Shown here: piece by piece, positions 7,655 to 17,060 of the stretch
Position numbering within the stretch: position 1 is the stretch's first letter
How the letters are laid out: each line of letters begins with the position of its first letter
Source of the DNA: Lysobacteraceae bacterium
Lineage (GTDB): Bacteria; Pseudomonadota; Gammaproteobacteria; Xanthomonadales; Ahniellaceae
Assembly: GCA_002995625.1 (NCBI GenBank)
Contig: PVBP01000023.1
Coordinates: forward strand, 1 to 37,981
Direction of reading: 5' to 3'
Length of the DNA: 37,981 nt
Position numbers and translations under genes: made by a program
Notes under the pieces: generated by a model
Databases searched by the model: none
Seen by the model: only the letters and a program-made list of their open reading frames with translations
Told to the model about the DNA's origin: nothing

Positions 7655-8539
7655 TCAGTCGAGCGCGAGGCGCCGGAGCCGCTCCCACTCCGCCTCGGCT
7701 TCGGGCACGCACGCCTCGGACAGGCCGAGGAGCGGCAGCCGGAGCGCCGGCCCGATCCGCCCGGCGCGCGCGAGCAGCCACTTGACCGGGATCGGGTTCG
7801 GTTCGACGCCCAGCAGCCGGTAGAGCGGCGCGAGATCGGCATCGATCCCGCCGGCCCTCGGGTCGCGCGCGCGCGCGAGGTCGCACAGGGTCCGGAAGGT
7901 CCGCGGCAGCACGTTCGCGGCGACCGAGATCGTGCCGTCGGCACCGGCGAGCATCGCGCGGCAGGCGGTCGGATCATCGCCGGACAGCACCTGGAAGCCG
8001 TCGCAGCGCAGGGCGAGCAACGCGGCCATCCGCTCGGGCTCGGGGCGCGCTTCCTTGATCCCGACGATGCATTCGTGCCCGACGAGCCTGGCCACGGTGT
8101 CGGGCAGCAGGTCGCAGCCGGTGCGGGTGGGCACGTTGTAGAGGATGACCGGAAGCCCGACCGTGTCGGCGATCGACCGGAAGTGCCGCTCGAGCCCCGC
8201 CTGCGTCGGCCTAGCGTAGTATGGCGTCACCGCGAGCAGCGCCGCCGCGCCGGCCCGTTTCGCGGCGCGCGCGAGGCGCAGCGCCTTGTGCGTGGCCGGG
8301 GCGCCGCAGCCGGCGACGACCGGCATCCCGGCGCCGGCGTGGACCAGTGCGATGTCGAGCAGCGCCTCGTATTCGTGCTCCTCGAGCGCTCCCGACTCGC
8401 CGGTCGAGCCCGCGACCACGAGGCCCTGGGTCCCCGATTCGCGGTGCCAGGCCACGAGCCCGGCGAAGGCCGCGAGGTCGACGCGGTCGTCGCCGTCGAA
8501 CGGGGTGACGATCGCGCAGATGCTGCCCGTCGGCTTCAA
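7655..8539 (-). CDS. dapA: 4-hydroxy-tetrahydrodipicolinate synthase
   Basis: This enzyme condenses pyruvate with aspartate semialdehyde, the entry step to diaminopimelate and lysine. The Schiff-base Lys162 sits in VGIKEA, the catalytic Tyr134 in LYNVPTRTG, the second Tyr in VTPYYARPTQ, and the loop AGSTGESGAL replaces the more usual GTTGES (Ser for Thr, conservative). Family length (about 292) and the N-terminus GSICAIVTPF point to TTG at 8539, giving 294 residues; the nearest in-frame ATG, at 8638, would add 33 residues that look non-conserved. The gene is followed by bamC after 97 bases and diverges from gcvR. Confidence 0.93.
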   Translation of the reverse strand: MKPTGSICAIVTPFDGDDRVDLAAFAGLVAWHRESGTQGLVVAGSTGESGALEEHEYEALLDIALVHAGAGMPVVAGCGAPATHKALRLARAAKRAGAAALLAVTPYYARPTQAGLERHFRSIADTVGLPVILYNVPTRTGCDLLPDTVARLVGHECIVGIKEARPEPERMAALLALRCDGFQVLSGDDPTACRAMLAGADGTISVAANVLPRTFRTLCDLARARDPRAGGIDADLAPLYRLLGVEPNPIPVKWLLARAGRIGPALRLPLLGLSEACVPEAEAEWERLRRLALD

Positions 8540-8679
8540 TCGCAGGGTCCGGCCCGGAGAAGTCCCGCATGGTAGTCGCCGACTTTCGTCGCGGGCAACC
8601 GTCCCGCTGCACGGCGCGCTCGGGCACAATCGCGTCATCGCGGCCCGGCCGGGCGGCGATCCATGGAACCCGGGCTCTC

Positions 8680-9225
8680 GTGAAGCGACCGCAGCAGGAG
8701 AACCACGTCCTCGTCACCGGCGTCACGCCCGCGGACGGACAGCCCTTGCTCCACCTGACGCGACGGATCAGCGAGGCGGGTCTGACCATCGGCGAAGCCC
8801 GGGCCGCGGTGCTCGGATCCAGCACGTGGGTGGCCTGCCATGCCACCGGCTCCTGGGATGCGGTGGCCAAGCTCGAGACCGCGCTGGCCCGCCTCGGGCG
8901 CGACGAGGGTCTCGTGTTCCGCCTCGAGCGCTCGGTGCCGCGCGCCCTGACCGGGGACCTGCTCCCGTATCTCGTCGAGGTCGTCGCGGCCGACCGGCCC
9001 GGGGCGCTGTTCCACCTGGCCGAGTTCTTCGCGACGCGCGGGATCACGATCGAACAGCTCTCGGCGAACCGCTACCAGGCGGCACAGACCGGCGCCGAGA
9101 TGTTCCAGGCCCAGGCCACGATCGGAATCCCGGCCAAGACCCACATCGCGACGCTGCGCGACGATTTCCTCGAGTTCTGCGACGCGCACAACCTCGACGC
9201 GATCATGGACCCGGTGAAGTTCTGA
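8680..9225 (+). CDS. gcvR: GcvR-type regulator with two ACT domains
   Basis: The 181-residue protein has two ACT-like halves. The first (about 5-85) contains LLHLTRRISEAGLTIGEARAAVLG; the second (about 95-180) contains VVAADRPGALFHLAEFFATRGITIEQL, the classic small-molecule-sensing ACT pattern. In E. coli GcvR (190 residues) binds GcvA and holds the glycine-cleavage operon off when glycine is low; here neither GcvA nor the gcv genes are in view, so the target is unproven. The GTG start at 8680 gives the family length; the open frame extends upstream to 8569. It diverges from dapA, the usual neighbour of gcvR. Confidence 0.85.
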   Translation: MKRPQQENHVLVTGVTPADGQPLLHLTRRISEAGLTIGEARAAVLGSSTWVACHATGSWDAVAKLETALARLGRDEGLVFRLERSVPRALTGDLLPYLVEVVAADRPGALFHLAEFFATRGITIEQLSANRYQAAQTGAEMFQAQATIGIPAKTHIATLRDDFLEFCDAHNLDAIMDPVKF

Positions 9226-9346
9226 ATGCCGCCGGCCGCCTGTCGCGCCGTCCCGCCGGATGCCGCCGAATACGTCGCCGCCCGGCGCGGCCCGCCCGAA
9301 CCCTCCCTCCCCGACCGACCCGCCCGAGCGCCAGGAGGCGCAACGC

Positions 9347-10744
9347 ATGCCGCTGAAGAAGGCCGACCGCCGGATCTACGTGCTCGACACCAACGTCCTG
9401 ATCCACGATCCGACCGCGCTGTTCCGTTTCGAGGAGCACGACGTCTTCCTGCCGATGACGGTGCTCGAGGAACTCGACCACATCAAGCAGGGACCGTCGG
9501 AAAACGCCCGCAATGCAAGGCAGGTCAGCCGATTCCTCAATGAACTGATCGAGCGCAACGGCTCGGAGCGGCTCGAACGCGGCATCCGGCTGGCGCGCCC
9601 CCAGGGCCTGATGCTGGGCACGCCAAAGGAGATCGGCCGCCTGTTCTTCGAGACCAACGGCGTCGGGCACGCGCGCGACGGGCGCGGCGGCGACGACCGC
9701 ATCCTGGCCGCGATCCTCGACCTCAGGACGCGCGAGAAGGCACGACCCGTGGTGCTGGTGTCGAAGGACATCAACATGCGGATCAAGGCCCGGATCCACA
9801 ACGTGCCGGCCGAGGACTACGAGAACGACCGCGCGCTCGACGACTTCAGCCTGCTCTACACCGGGCACGCCGAACTGCCGGCCCGATTCTGGGACCGCCA
9901 TCCCGAGGTGCGTTCGTGGTCCGAGCGCGGACACACCCATTACGAAGTGAAGCTGCGCAAGGACGAGGACTGGTACCCGCACCAGTGCCTGTGGCTCCCC
10001 GGGGACGAGGGGCTCGAGTTCCGCGTGATGCGGGTCGAGGGGGGCCGCGCGCAGCTCCGGATCCTCGACGACTACGCCGGCGGCAGCCAGAGCGTCTGGG
10101 GCGTGCACGCGCGCAATCGGGAGCAGAACTTCGCGCTGAACCTGCTGATGGATCCCGAGGTCGACTTCGTGACCCTGCTCGGCACCGCCGGCACCGGCAA
10201 GACGCTGCTCGCGCTGGCGGCCGGTCTCGCCCAGACGATGGACCAGCAGCGCTACCGCGAGATCATCATGACCCGCGCCACGGTCGCGGTCGGCGAGGAC
10301 ATCGGCTTCCTGCCCGGCACCGAGGAGGAGAAGATGACGCCGTGGATGGGCGCGCTGACCGACAATCTCGAGGTGCTGGCCCACCCGCAGGAGGGCGGCG
10401 CCTGGGGACGCCAGGCCACCAACGACCTGCTCGCGTCGCGGATCAAGATCCGCTCGATGAACTTCATGCGCGGCCGGACCTTCCTGTCGCGCTGGGTCAT
10501 CATCGACGAGGCCCAGAACCTGACGCCGAAGCAGATGAAGACGCTGCTGACGCGCGCCGGGCCCGGCACCAAGATGATCTGCCTCGGGAACGTCGAGCAG
10601 ATCGACACGCCCTACCTGACCGAGACGACCTCGGGACTCACATATGCGGTCGACCGGTTCAAGGCCTGGGAGCACTCGGCCCACGTCACGCTGCGGCGAG
10701 GCGAACGCTCGCGGCTGGCCGACTTCGCGTCGGAGTCGCTCTGA
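9347..10744 (+). CDS. PIN-domain/PhoH-type ATPase
   Basis: The 465-residue protein has an N-terminal PIN nuclease-like domain (from about residue 10: YVLDTNVLIHDP, with acidic LEELDHIK and a later DDRILA) and a C-terminal PhoH ATPase. Walker A is GTAGTGKT at 279-286, Walker B is VIIDEAQN at 384-391. Proteins of this layout (PhoH2 or YlaK type) have been shown in some bacteria to act as RNA helicase/nucleases; the physiological role in this group is not settled. An excellent ribosome site, AGGAGG at 9333-9338, fixes the ATG at 9347 although the open frame starts earlier. It is not linked here to a PhoAT antitoxin or to ybeY. Confidence 0.92.
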   Translation: MPLKKADRRIYVLDTNVLIHDPTALFRFEEHDVFLPMTVLEELDHIKQGPSENARNARQVSRFLNELIERNGSERLERGIRLARPQGLMLGTPKEIGRLFFETNGVGHARDGRGGDDRILAAILDLRTREKARPVVLVSKDINMRIKARIHNVPAEDYENDRALDDFSLLYTGHAELPARFWDRHPEVRSWSERGHTHYEVKLRKDEDWYPHQCLWLPGDEGLEFRVMRVEGGRAQLRILDDYAGGSQSVWGVHARNREQNFALNLLMDPEVDFVTLLGTAGTGKTLLALAAGLAQTMDQQRYREIIMTRATVAVGEDIGFLPGTEEEKMTPWMGALTDNLEVLAHPQEGGAWGRQATNDLLASRIKIRSMNFMRGRTFLSRWVIIDEAQNLTPKQMKTLLTRAGPGTKMICLGNVEQIDTPYLTETTSGLTYAVDRFKAWEHSAHVTLRRGERSRLADFASESL

Positions 10745-10909
10745 CCGCGTCCGCGGTCCCGACCACGGGCGCGACCCCCGCCCGACCGCGCTGGGTGGCC
10801 CATGCGGCGCGCGCTAGGGAAGTCCCCGCCGACGGGCACGCGGCTCGCGCTCGGCAGTCCGTCCGCGGACGCGGGCCGCGCGGCGGCCAGTCCGCGGGCT
10901 GGCCACGCC

Positions 10910-10937
10910 AAAAAAAGAGGCTCGCGATGCGAGCCTC
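10910..10937 (-). terminator. Rho-independent terminator of the outer-membrane barrel gene
   Basis: GAGGCTCGC and GCGAGCCTC form a nine-base-pair stem around a three-base loop; on the minus strand it is followed by seven U residues (plus-strand A-tract 10910-10916). It lies just after the stop of the gene at 10965-12122 and may also stop transcripts arriving from phoH on the other strand less efficiently. Confidence 0.88.
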
Positions 10938-10964
10938 GAAGGAGCCCTGGAATCCCTGGGAGAA

Positions 10965-12122
10965 CTAGAACGGCACGGTCCACACCGTCTCGACTTCGAC
11001 CAGCGGGCCTGCGAGGTCGCGTCGCTGACGCAGCGTGTGTCCGTGGAGGTACGACACCGGCGCGTAGGAAAGCCCCACGCGCCACGAAGAACCGTTCGAG
11101 CCGTCGAGCGCGAACCCGGCGCCGAGGCTGTAACCGCCGCGCTCCGCCTCGAGCGCGCGCGACAGCAGCGGGGACGAGGCCTGCGGCTGCTGACTCGTCG
11201 CATAGTGCAGCGACCAGCGCTGCCCGGGCTGAGGCTGCCAGCTCCAGTCGAGGCTGTACACGGTGAGATCGCGCCAGCGGAACTCGGGCGAGGTGCCGTC
11301 GCCGAGCAGCGCCAGCAGTCGCGTCGGCAGCAGGTTGCTGGTGAACGCCGGCACGCCGCTGTACATGACGCGCGAGACGCCGAGCCTCAGGTGGCTGCGG
11401 GGACCGATGCTCATCCCGAGCGACGCGGTCCCGGCCGCGGGCAGATCGAAATCGCCGATGTCGCCGTACAGGCCGCGATAGCCGAGCAGCGCATCCATGT
11501 CCACGCGGGACCGGAACTCGGTATCGAGCCAGAGATTCGGGGACAGGGCCTGGACCAGGCCGATGCGAACGCCGGTGCCATGGGACAGCTGCTCGAAGCC
11601 GTCGACCGGCTGGTCGGTCTGGCCGAGACCCGCCCGCGCGCCGGCGAAACCCGACGACGCGTACGACTGGTGGACCAGCACGACGCCGGCCCGCCACGAC
11701 GACTGCTCCGCGAAGGCATGCTCGAGTCCGGCCGCGAACTGGCGCCGCTCGATGCCGTTCCAGCGCGACTGGCCCGCAAATCCGCTGCTGCCGGGCACCC
11801 GCCCGACGTCGAGCGCGGAGCCGCCGGCTCCGCGGTCGATTCCGAACTCGAGCGTCGTGCGCTCGGTGATCGAGAGCCGAAGCGTCGCCATGAAGGCCTC
11901 GGCGTGCGCGCGACGCACGTCGAGGAGCGTCGGCGCGGCGACATCGCGCTCGGCCCACTCGTACTCCGGCATCAGGCTCGCGACGGCATAATCCGACCAG
12001 CGCTCGCTCGCGGCGACGGCAGACGTGCCGAGCGCCAAGGCGACCCCCAGTGCGAGTTGCGCGCGCTTTCCGGATTCCACCCTGCGAGCCACCTGAACCC
12101 CTGTCGTTCCGTGTCGGCGCAT
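10965..12122 (-). CDS. Predicted outer-membrane beta-barrel protein
   Basis: I do not recognise the exact family. The ATG at 12122 gives 385 residues with a signal peptide (basic start, then [16 protein letters not shown] with a likely cut after AVA or VAA). The mature part alternates polar and hydrophobic residues in strand-like runs broken by Gly/Asp/Asn turns, for example [20 protein letters not shown] and [20 protein letters not shown]. It ends in VETVWTVPF; a terminal Phe with alternating hydrophobics is the usual BAM recognition signal. A TTGACA box on the minus strand (12171-12166) could be its -35, though the -10 is poor. A strong terminator follows. It may be a porin or transporter; substrate unknown. 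Confidence 0.75.
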   Translation of the reverse strand: MRRHGTTGVQVARRVESGKRAQLALGVALALGTSAVAASERWSDYAVASLMPEYEWAERDVAAPTLLDVRRAHAEAFMATLRLSITERTTLEFGIDRGAGGSALDVGRVPGSSGFAGQSRWNGIERRQFAAGLEHAFAEQSSWRAGVVLVHQSYASSGFAGARAGLGQTDQPVDGFEQLSHGTGVRIGLVQALSPNLWLDTEFRSRVDMDALLGYRGLYGDIGDFDLPAAGTASLGMSIGPRSHLRLGVSRVMYSGVPAFTSNLLPTRLLALLGDGTSPEFRWRDLTVYSLDWSWQPQPGQRWSLHYATSQQPQASSPLLSRALEAERGGYSLGAGFALDGSNGSSWRVGLSYAPVSYLHGHTLRQRRDLAGPLVEVETVWTVPF

Positions 12123-12170
12123 GACTGTGGCCGATGCGCCACAGGTTCGCAAGAAAACAACAGGTTGTCA

Positions 12171-13130
12171 ATGCCCGAACATGCGACTTCCGCCGATCCT
12201 GAGCGAGCCCTCGGCGAGGCCGCGCCGCGGGCAGGCCAGCATGTTGCCTTTGCGCAACACGCGCGGCGTGCCGGTACCCGGTGCGCCGATGCGGCAGGCC
12301 TTGCCGATCCTCGGCGACCCGCGGTCCTGACGATCGCCGGCTCCGATTCGGGCGGCGGCGCCGGGATCCAGGCCGACCTCCGGACCTTCGCGGCCCACCG
12401 CATCCACGGCCTGTCGGCGGTGACCGCGCTGACGGCGCAGCACACGCGGGCCGTGACCGCGGTCGCGATCACCCGGCCGGCGCTGATCGCGGCCCAGATC
12501 GACGCGGTGTTCGACGACTTCGACATCCGCGCGCTCAAGATCGGGATGCTCGGCAATCGGGCCACGATCCGGTGCGTCGCCCGCGTGCTGTCGCGGCAGC
12601 GCCGGGTGCCGGTCGTGCTCGACCCGGTCATGGTCGCCTCGAGCGGTGCGGCGCTGCTCGCGCGGGACGCGATCGAGGCGCTCCGAGCCGAACTGCTGCC
12701 GATCGCCACGCTGCTGACGCCGAACGCGCCCGAGGCGGAGCTCCTGCTCGGGCGGCGCATCCGGCACCCCCGCGCCTTGGCTGGCGCCGCGCGCGACCTG
12801 CAACGCTTCGGGCCGCAGGCGGTGCTGCTGAAGGGCGGGCATGTCGGCAGCGGCCCGGTCGCGGACCATCTGGTCGGGCCAGACGGTCACCGCGTGTTCG
12901 AGCACCCGCGGCTCGACCTCGACGGCCACGGGACCGGGTGCACGTTGTCCGCCGCGATCGCGGCGAATCTCGCCGCCGGGCGACCGCTCGCCCGCGCGGT
13001 CGAGGCCGCGATCGGGTACGTGCATCGCGCGCTTCGGCATGCCTACCGGCCGGGCCGTGGATCGGTGTCGGTGCTGGGTCATCTCGCGGCGGCGCCACGC
13101 GACCGCAGGCGGCGCGGCAGGTCCGACTGA
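12171..13130 (+). CDS. thiD: Hydroxymethylpyrimidine/phosphomethylpyrimidine kinase
   Basis: The product phosphorylates HMP and HMP-phosphate to make the pyrimidine half of thiamine. The ribokinase-fold landmarks are [18 protein letters not shown] (substrate site), [37 protein letters not shown] and the anion hole [14 protein letters not shown] with its catalytic Cys/Gly region. From ATG 12171 the protein is 319 residues, about 50 longer than usual: the kinase begins near residue 50 and the extra N-terminal part is Ala/Arg-rich. No closer in-frame ATG or GTG is evident. There is no ThiE fusion, and no other thi gene is in view. It diverges from the outer-membrane barrel gene across 48 bases. 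Confidence 0.93.
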   Translation: MPEHATSADPERALGEAAPRAGQHVAFAQHARRAGTRCADAAGLADPRRPAVLTIAGSDSGGGAGIQADLRTFAAHRIHGLSAVTALTAQHTRAVTAVAITRPALIAAQIDAVFDDFDIRALKIGMLGNRATIRCVARVLSRQRRVPVVLDPVMVASSGAALLARDAIEALRAELLPIATLLTPNAPEAELLLGRRIRHPRALAGAARDLQRFGPQAVLLKGGHVGSGPVADHLVGPDGHRVFEHPRLDLDGHGTGCTLSAAIAANLAAGRPLARAVEAAIGYVHRALRHAYRPGRGSVSVLGHLAAAPRDRRRRGRSD

Positions 13131-13288
13131 AGCGGTCGGTCCGAATCCGGTCACGAGGGCGGCCACGGCCGGGGCGACGGTCGCAGCGCCCCGCGCCGAC
13201 CTCGACTCGTGGCTTTCGTCACATCGACGCGCGCCGCCGCGTCGCTATCCTCGTGCCCGTGTCCGGACCGCCGGGAACGATCGCCACC

Positions 13289-13591
13289 ATGCCGCTCGCC
13301 AAGTCTCCACATCAGGCCCTGCTGGCCGCCGTCCTGCTGCTCCCGGCGGCATCGACCGTCGCCGAACCGGGCGAGGAACCGGTCTTCCACGCGCTGGAGC
13401 AGAGCGCGGCGCGAACCGAGGGCCTCGCCGCGATCGAGCACCTGCCACCGCCGGTCCTCACGGGCCTCTCGGCCACGGTCGACGCGGACGGGCGGGTCGT
13501 CTACCAGTGCCGCGTCGGAGACAATCCGGCCTATCGCGCCTACCGCGATCGCGTCGATGCCGCGATCCGCGAGCTGGAGCGCCAGCGATGA
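13289..13591 (+). CDS. Small exported protein of unknown function
   Basis: The 100-residue product begins MPLAKSPHQALLAAVLLLPAASTVAEP by composition: a basic start, a hydrophobic run (ALLAAVLLLPAA) and a likely signal-peptidase site near AAST-VAE. The mature part is about 75 residues, with a middle rich in Ala/Glu, a segment reading GLSATVDADGRVVYQCRVGDN with one Cys, and a charged helical end. Its stop overlaps the start of the downstream secreted protease as ATGA, so the two are almost surely made together. Possible roles are a partner, inhibitor or folding helper of that protease; none is shown by the sequence. The start could lie a little upstream, at an in-frame GTG. Confidence 0.7.
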   Translation: MPLAKSPHQALLAAVLLLPAASTVAEPGEEPVFHALEQSAARTEGLAAIEHLPPPVLTGLSATVDADGRVVYQCRVGDNPAYRAYRDRVDAAIRELERQR

Positions 13592-15915
13592 CCGGACGCC
13601 CCGCGATCCTTGCGCTGCTCCTCGCGCTGCCCGGCCTTGCGAGCGCGCAGCCGGCCAACCCCATCGTGCTGCAGCCCGGTCAGGCGCGAACGGTCCAGAT
13701 GCCGGCGCAGTCGCTCAACGAGCAGCACGTGATCGACACCGCCGCCGCCGATCGCGCGCTCGAGATCGTCGCCAGCGCGCCGTCCGCCGTCGCGCTGCTG
13801 GTCCGCTTCGGCAGCCCGTTCTTCTACGACCGGGCGGCGCCGGCGTCGGCCGACTACCTGCTCGAGCAGGCGCACTACCGCTCGATCGCGAGCGATCCGA
13901 CGCAGCGGATCGTCATCACCCGCGCGAACTGGCAGCCGGTCCGCGCGGGGCGCTGGTACGTGATGCTGCTGAATGGCAGCAGCTCGCCGGCCACCGTGAC
14001 GCTGACCGCGACGCCGTCGAGTTCCGAGCCGGTCAGCGCGCCGATCACGGTGGTCTTCGACGACCCGTCGAACGACTGCGGCATCGCCGGCTGGACCGAC
14101 GCGACCGCCCGCCCACCCGGGGGCGGCAACAACGGCACGACGCTCGGCGAGCAGCGCCGGCTCGCGGTCGGCGAGGCCGTGCGCCTCGTGCGCAGCGAGC
14201 TGCGCCTCACCGCGCCGATCCGGATCCAGGCCTGCTTCTCGAACCTCGGCACCGGCAACAGCGTGATCCTCGGTCAGGCCGGCCCGCGCTTCGTGATCCG
14301 CAACGTCCCGTCGTTCCGGGTCGGCTCGCAGGGCCAGAGCCTGCCGCCGTGGGTCGACCGCCATCCCTGGCTCGACCCGCACACCTGGTATCCGGGCAGC
14401 ACCGCGGCGCGGCTCGCGGGCACCGCGTTTTGCGGTTACGCCGGCGGGTCGTGCAATGCCTACGACCTCCGGATGACCTTCAACGACCAGCTCGACCTCG
14501 GCAACGCGCTCGGCGGTCGCCGCTTCTGGTACGGATTCACGCCGCAGCCGAGCGGCACCGACAGCGACTTCATCGCGGTCGCGATCCACGAGATCCTGCA
14601 TGGCCTCGGCTTCATCAGCTATCTCAACCTGCGCAGCACCGATTCGAGCGGCAACCCGCTGGTCGTCGGCTCGAAGCTCCAGGGCTTCGACGACGTGTTC
14701 AGCGCCCGCCTCGTCAGGATCAACGAGGACACCGGGGAGGTGCGGCCGCTGCGGCTCGGCACCGACGCCGAGCGCGCCGCCGCGGTGGTCTCGGAGACCC
14801 AGCTGCGCTGGGACGATCCGGTCGCGGCGGCCGCCGAGGGCAATCCGTTCAGCGGCCAGTTCCCGCCGGCCAATCTCGTGCCGCTGTTCGCGCCGGCCAC
14901 GATCGCGACCGGCTCGAGCGTCTCGCATCTCGGCGCCGCACGCACCGGCTTCGGCCTGATGCTGCCGAACGGCCAGGGTCCGCAACGCACGCTCGGGCTC
15001 GCGCGCCAGCTGCTCGAGGGCATCGGCTGGTCTGATGCCGAGCGCGCGCCGCCCGCCCGGAGCCGTCCGCGCCACTGGCAGTACGTCGACACGGCGCGAC
15101 CCGGCGCGTCGGTCAACTTCGGCTATGTCGGAACGCTGCCCGACGGCACCGATCTCTACTACGCGATCCTGTTCTCGTATGGCGCGAACGGGCAGTCCGA
15201 GTGGTACCTGACCGCCGGGCCGATCCTCGACGGCGTCTTCATGCCGGCCGACAATGCGAACGGCGACAGCCTGCCGCGATTCCGCACCGATTTCGCGGCC
15301 GGGCGCGCGAACCCGGACCCCGACGTGCGCGGCGACGTCCGGATCGACTTCAATCAGCCGGACCGGCACCCGGCCTGCGCCGGGCGTCCCCAGCCGAAGG
15401 CCGTGATGGCCTGGACGATCGGCAGCGACCGGGACATCAAGTGGTGCCTCACCGAACTGCTGCCGGGCCTCGAACCCGGCACGCTCGACCTGACCGGGCT
15501 CTGGGGCACGATCGGCAATCTCCCCGACGGGCGACCGGACTTCGGCTGGGGACTCGACGTGATCAGCTTCCGGGCCGGCGCCAACGACGGGCTGTTCGCG
15601 GTGCTGTACTACGCGGACGCCGATGGCACCGGCCGCTGGGCCTTCGCGGTGACCGACAACTACGTGCCGGGCACCGAGTATCCGCTGTTCGACCGCACCA
15701 GCGCGTGTCGCACCTGCCCGCTGCCGCCGAACGAGCCGACGACGCAGATCGGCACGATCCGCCTCGATCTGCGCGAGGCGCTGCAGGGGCAGGCCAGCGT
15801 CGATCGCGGCAACCGCATCCGCTTCCGGGCGACCTATCCGCGCGCGCCGGGCGGCACCTTCGAACGCGACGTGGCCGCCGGTCTGCAGTCGAGCCCGGTC
15901 CGTCCCGCGCCCTGA
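13588..15915 (+). CDS. Secreted zinc metalloprotease (HExxH)
   Basis: The 775-residue protein starts with a signal peptide (AILALLLALPGLASA, cut before QPA). Residues about 25-155 look like a bacterial pre-peptidase C-terminal (PPC) type beta-sandwich, with RWYVMLLNGSSSPATVTLTA. The catalytic part contains AIHEILHGLGF: His334, Glu335 and His338 fit HExxH, and the following GLGF recalls secreted bacterial zincins with HELGHGLGF-like sites. The third zinc ligand is not certain. After about residue 480 comes a separate C-terminal region of unknown fold with paired Cys (CRTCPLP). It most likely digests extracellular protein. ATG at 13588 overlaps the stop of the small exported protein. Confidence 0.85.
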   Translation: MTGRPAILALLLALPGLASAQPANPIVLQPGQARTVQMPAQSLNEQHVIDTAAADRALEIVASAPSAVALLVRFGSPFFYDRAAPASADYLLEQAHYRSIASDPTQRIVITRANWQPVRAGRWYVMLLNGSSSPATVTLTATPSSSEPVSAPITVVFDDPSNDCGIAGWTDATARPPGGGNNGTTLGEQRRLAVGEAVRLVRSELRLTAPIRIQACFSNLGTGNSVILGQAGPRFVIRNVPSFRVGSQGQSLPPWVDRHPWLDPHTWYPGSTAARLAGTAFCGYAGGSCNAYDLRMTFNDQLDLGNALGGRRFWYGFTPQPSGTDSDFIAVAIHEILHGLGFISYLNLRSTDSSGNPLVVGSKLQGFDDVFSARLVRINEDTGEVRPLRLGTDAERAAAVVSETQLRWDDPVAAAAEGNPFSGQFPPANLVPLFAPATIATGSSVSHLGAARTGFGLMLPNGQGPQRTLGLARQLLEGIGWSDAERAPPARSRPRHWQYVDTARPGASVNFGYVGTLPDGTDLYYAILFSYGANGQSEWYLTAGPILDGVFMPADNANGDSLPRFRTDFAAGRANPDPDVRGDVRIDFNQPDRHPACAGRPQPKAVMAWTIGSDRDIKWCLTELLPGLEPGTLDLTGLWGTIGNLPDGRPDFGWGLDVISFRAGANDGLFAVLYYADADGTGRWAFAVTDNYVPGTEYPLFDRTSACRTCPLPPNEPTTQIGTIRLDLREALQGQASVDRGNRIRFRATYPRAPGGTFERDVAAGLQSSPVRPAP

Positions 15916-15922
15916 TCTCGTC

Positions 15923-15948
15923 GGCGGACCGTCACCCGACGGTCCGCC
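15923..15948. terminator. Hairpin between convergent genes
   Basis: GGCGGACCGTC and GACGGTCCGCC form a perfect 11-base-pair stem with loop ACCC. It lies eight bases after the protease stop and ten bases from the icd stop on the other strand, a natural site for a two-way terminator. There is no clear U-tract on either side, so it may instead block 3' exonucleases. Confidence 0.6.
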
Positions 15949-15957
15949 CCGGCCGCG

Positions 15958-16962
15958 TCAGAGCCGCGCAACGATCGCGTCGGCGAATCCTTCGGTCGAG
16001 CCCGACCCGCCGAGGTCCGGCGTCACCCGATCCTTGTCCGCGATCGCGCCGCGGATCGCGGCGCGCAGTCGCTGCGCGGCCGGCACGTGGCCGAGGTGGT
16101 CGAGCATCTGCGCGGCGCCGAGCAGCAGCGCGCACGGGTTCGCGATGCCGCGCCCGGCGATGTCCGGGGCCGAGCCGTGCACCGCCTCGAAGATCGCCGC
16201 CTCGGATCCGATGTTCGCGCCCGGCGCGAGGCCGAGCCCGCCGACGAGGCCGGCGCACAGGTCCGAGAGGATGTCGCCGAACAGGTTGGTGGTCACGATC
16301 ACGTCGAACTGCCACGGATTCATGACCAGCTGCATGCAGCAGTTGTCGACGATCATCTCGTGGGTCTCGATGTCCGGATAGTCCGACGCCACCTCGCGCG
16401 CGACCTTGAGGAACAGGCCCGAGGTGCTCTTCAGGATGTTCGCCTTGTGCACGACCGTGACCTTGCGCCGCCCGGCGGTGCGCGCAAGCTCGAACGCGTA
16501 GCGCACGATCCGTTCCGAGCCGCGGCGGGTGATCTTCTGGGTCAGCGTCGCGGTCTGGCCGTCGGCCGACAGCGCCTGGCCCTCGCCGATGTAGGCGCCC
16601 TCGGTGTTCTCGCGCACGGTGACGAGGTCGATGTTCTCGTAGCGCGCGCGGGTGCCCGGAAACGAGATCGCCGGGCGCACGTTGGCATAGAGGTCGAAGC
16701 GCTTGCGCAGCTCGACGTTGATCGACGAGAAGCCCTCGCCGACCGGCGTCGTCAGAGGCCCCTTCAGCGCGACCCGGTGCCGCGCGATCGCATCGAGCGT
16801 CGCCTGCGGCAGCAGCTCGCCGGTCTTCGCGTGCGCGGCGAGGCCGGCGTCGACGAACTCGCAGGCGAGACCGACGTCGAGCGCGTCGAGCACGCGCAGC
16901 GTCGCGTCCATGATCTCGGGGCCGATCCCGTCGCCGCGGATCACTGCAATCGTCTGTGCCAT
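15958..16962 (-). CDS. Isocitrate dehydrogenase, NAD-dependent type
   Basis: The 334-residue enzyme belongs to the isocitrate/isopropylmalate dehydrogenase family. Visible features are IRGDGIGPEI, the substrate loop GEGFSSINVELRKRFDLYANVRP, VTVRENTEGAYIGE, HKANILKSTSGLF with the catalytic Lys, and NLFGDILSDLCAGLVGG with metal-binding Asp residues. The coenzyme segment HGSAPDIAGRGIANP has Asp-Ile where NADP enzymes have Lys-Tyr, which argues for NAD. The Ser-Ser-Ile-Asn loop favours isocitrate over isopropylmalate; homoisocitrate is a less likely substrate. It lies downstream of the glutaredoxin and AhpD-like genes, after 98 bases. Confidence 0.9.
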   Translation of the reverse strand: MAQTIAVIRGDGIGPEIMDATLRVLDALDVGLACEFVDAGLAAHAKTGELLPQATLDAIARHRVALKGPLTTPVGEGFSSINVELRKRFDLYANVRPAISFPGTRARYENIDLVTVRENTEGAYIGEGQALSADGQTATLTQKITRRGSERIVRYAFELARTAGRRKVTVVHKANILKSTSGLFLKVAREVASDYPDIETHEMIVDNCCMQLVMNPWQFDVIVTTNLFGDILSDLCAGLVGGLGLAPGANIGSEAAIFEAVHGSAPDIAGRGIANPCALLLGAAQMLDHLGHVPAAQRLRAAIRGAIADKDRVTPDLGGSGSTEGFADAIVARL

Positions 16963-17060
16963 CGGGCTCTGCTCCGGACGGAAAGCGCGCGATTATCGCG
17001 GAGACCCGCACGCGCCGGCGGCCCGCCGGGACCTCGAGGTCCCGGTCACGCGGCGCGCGT

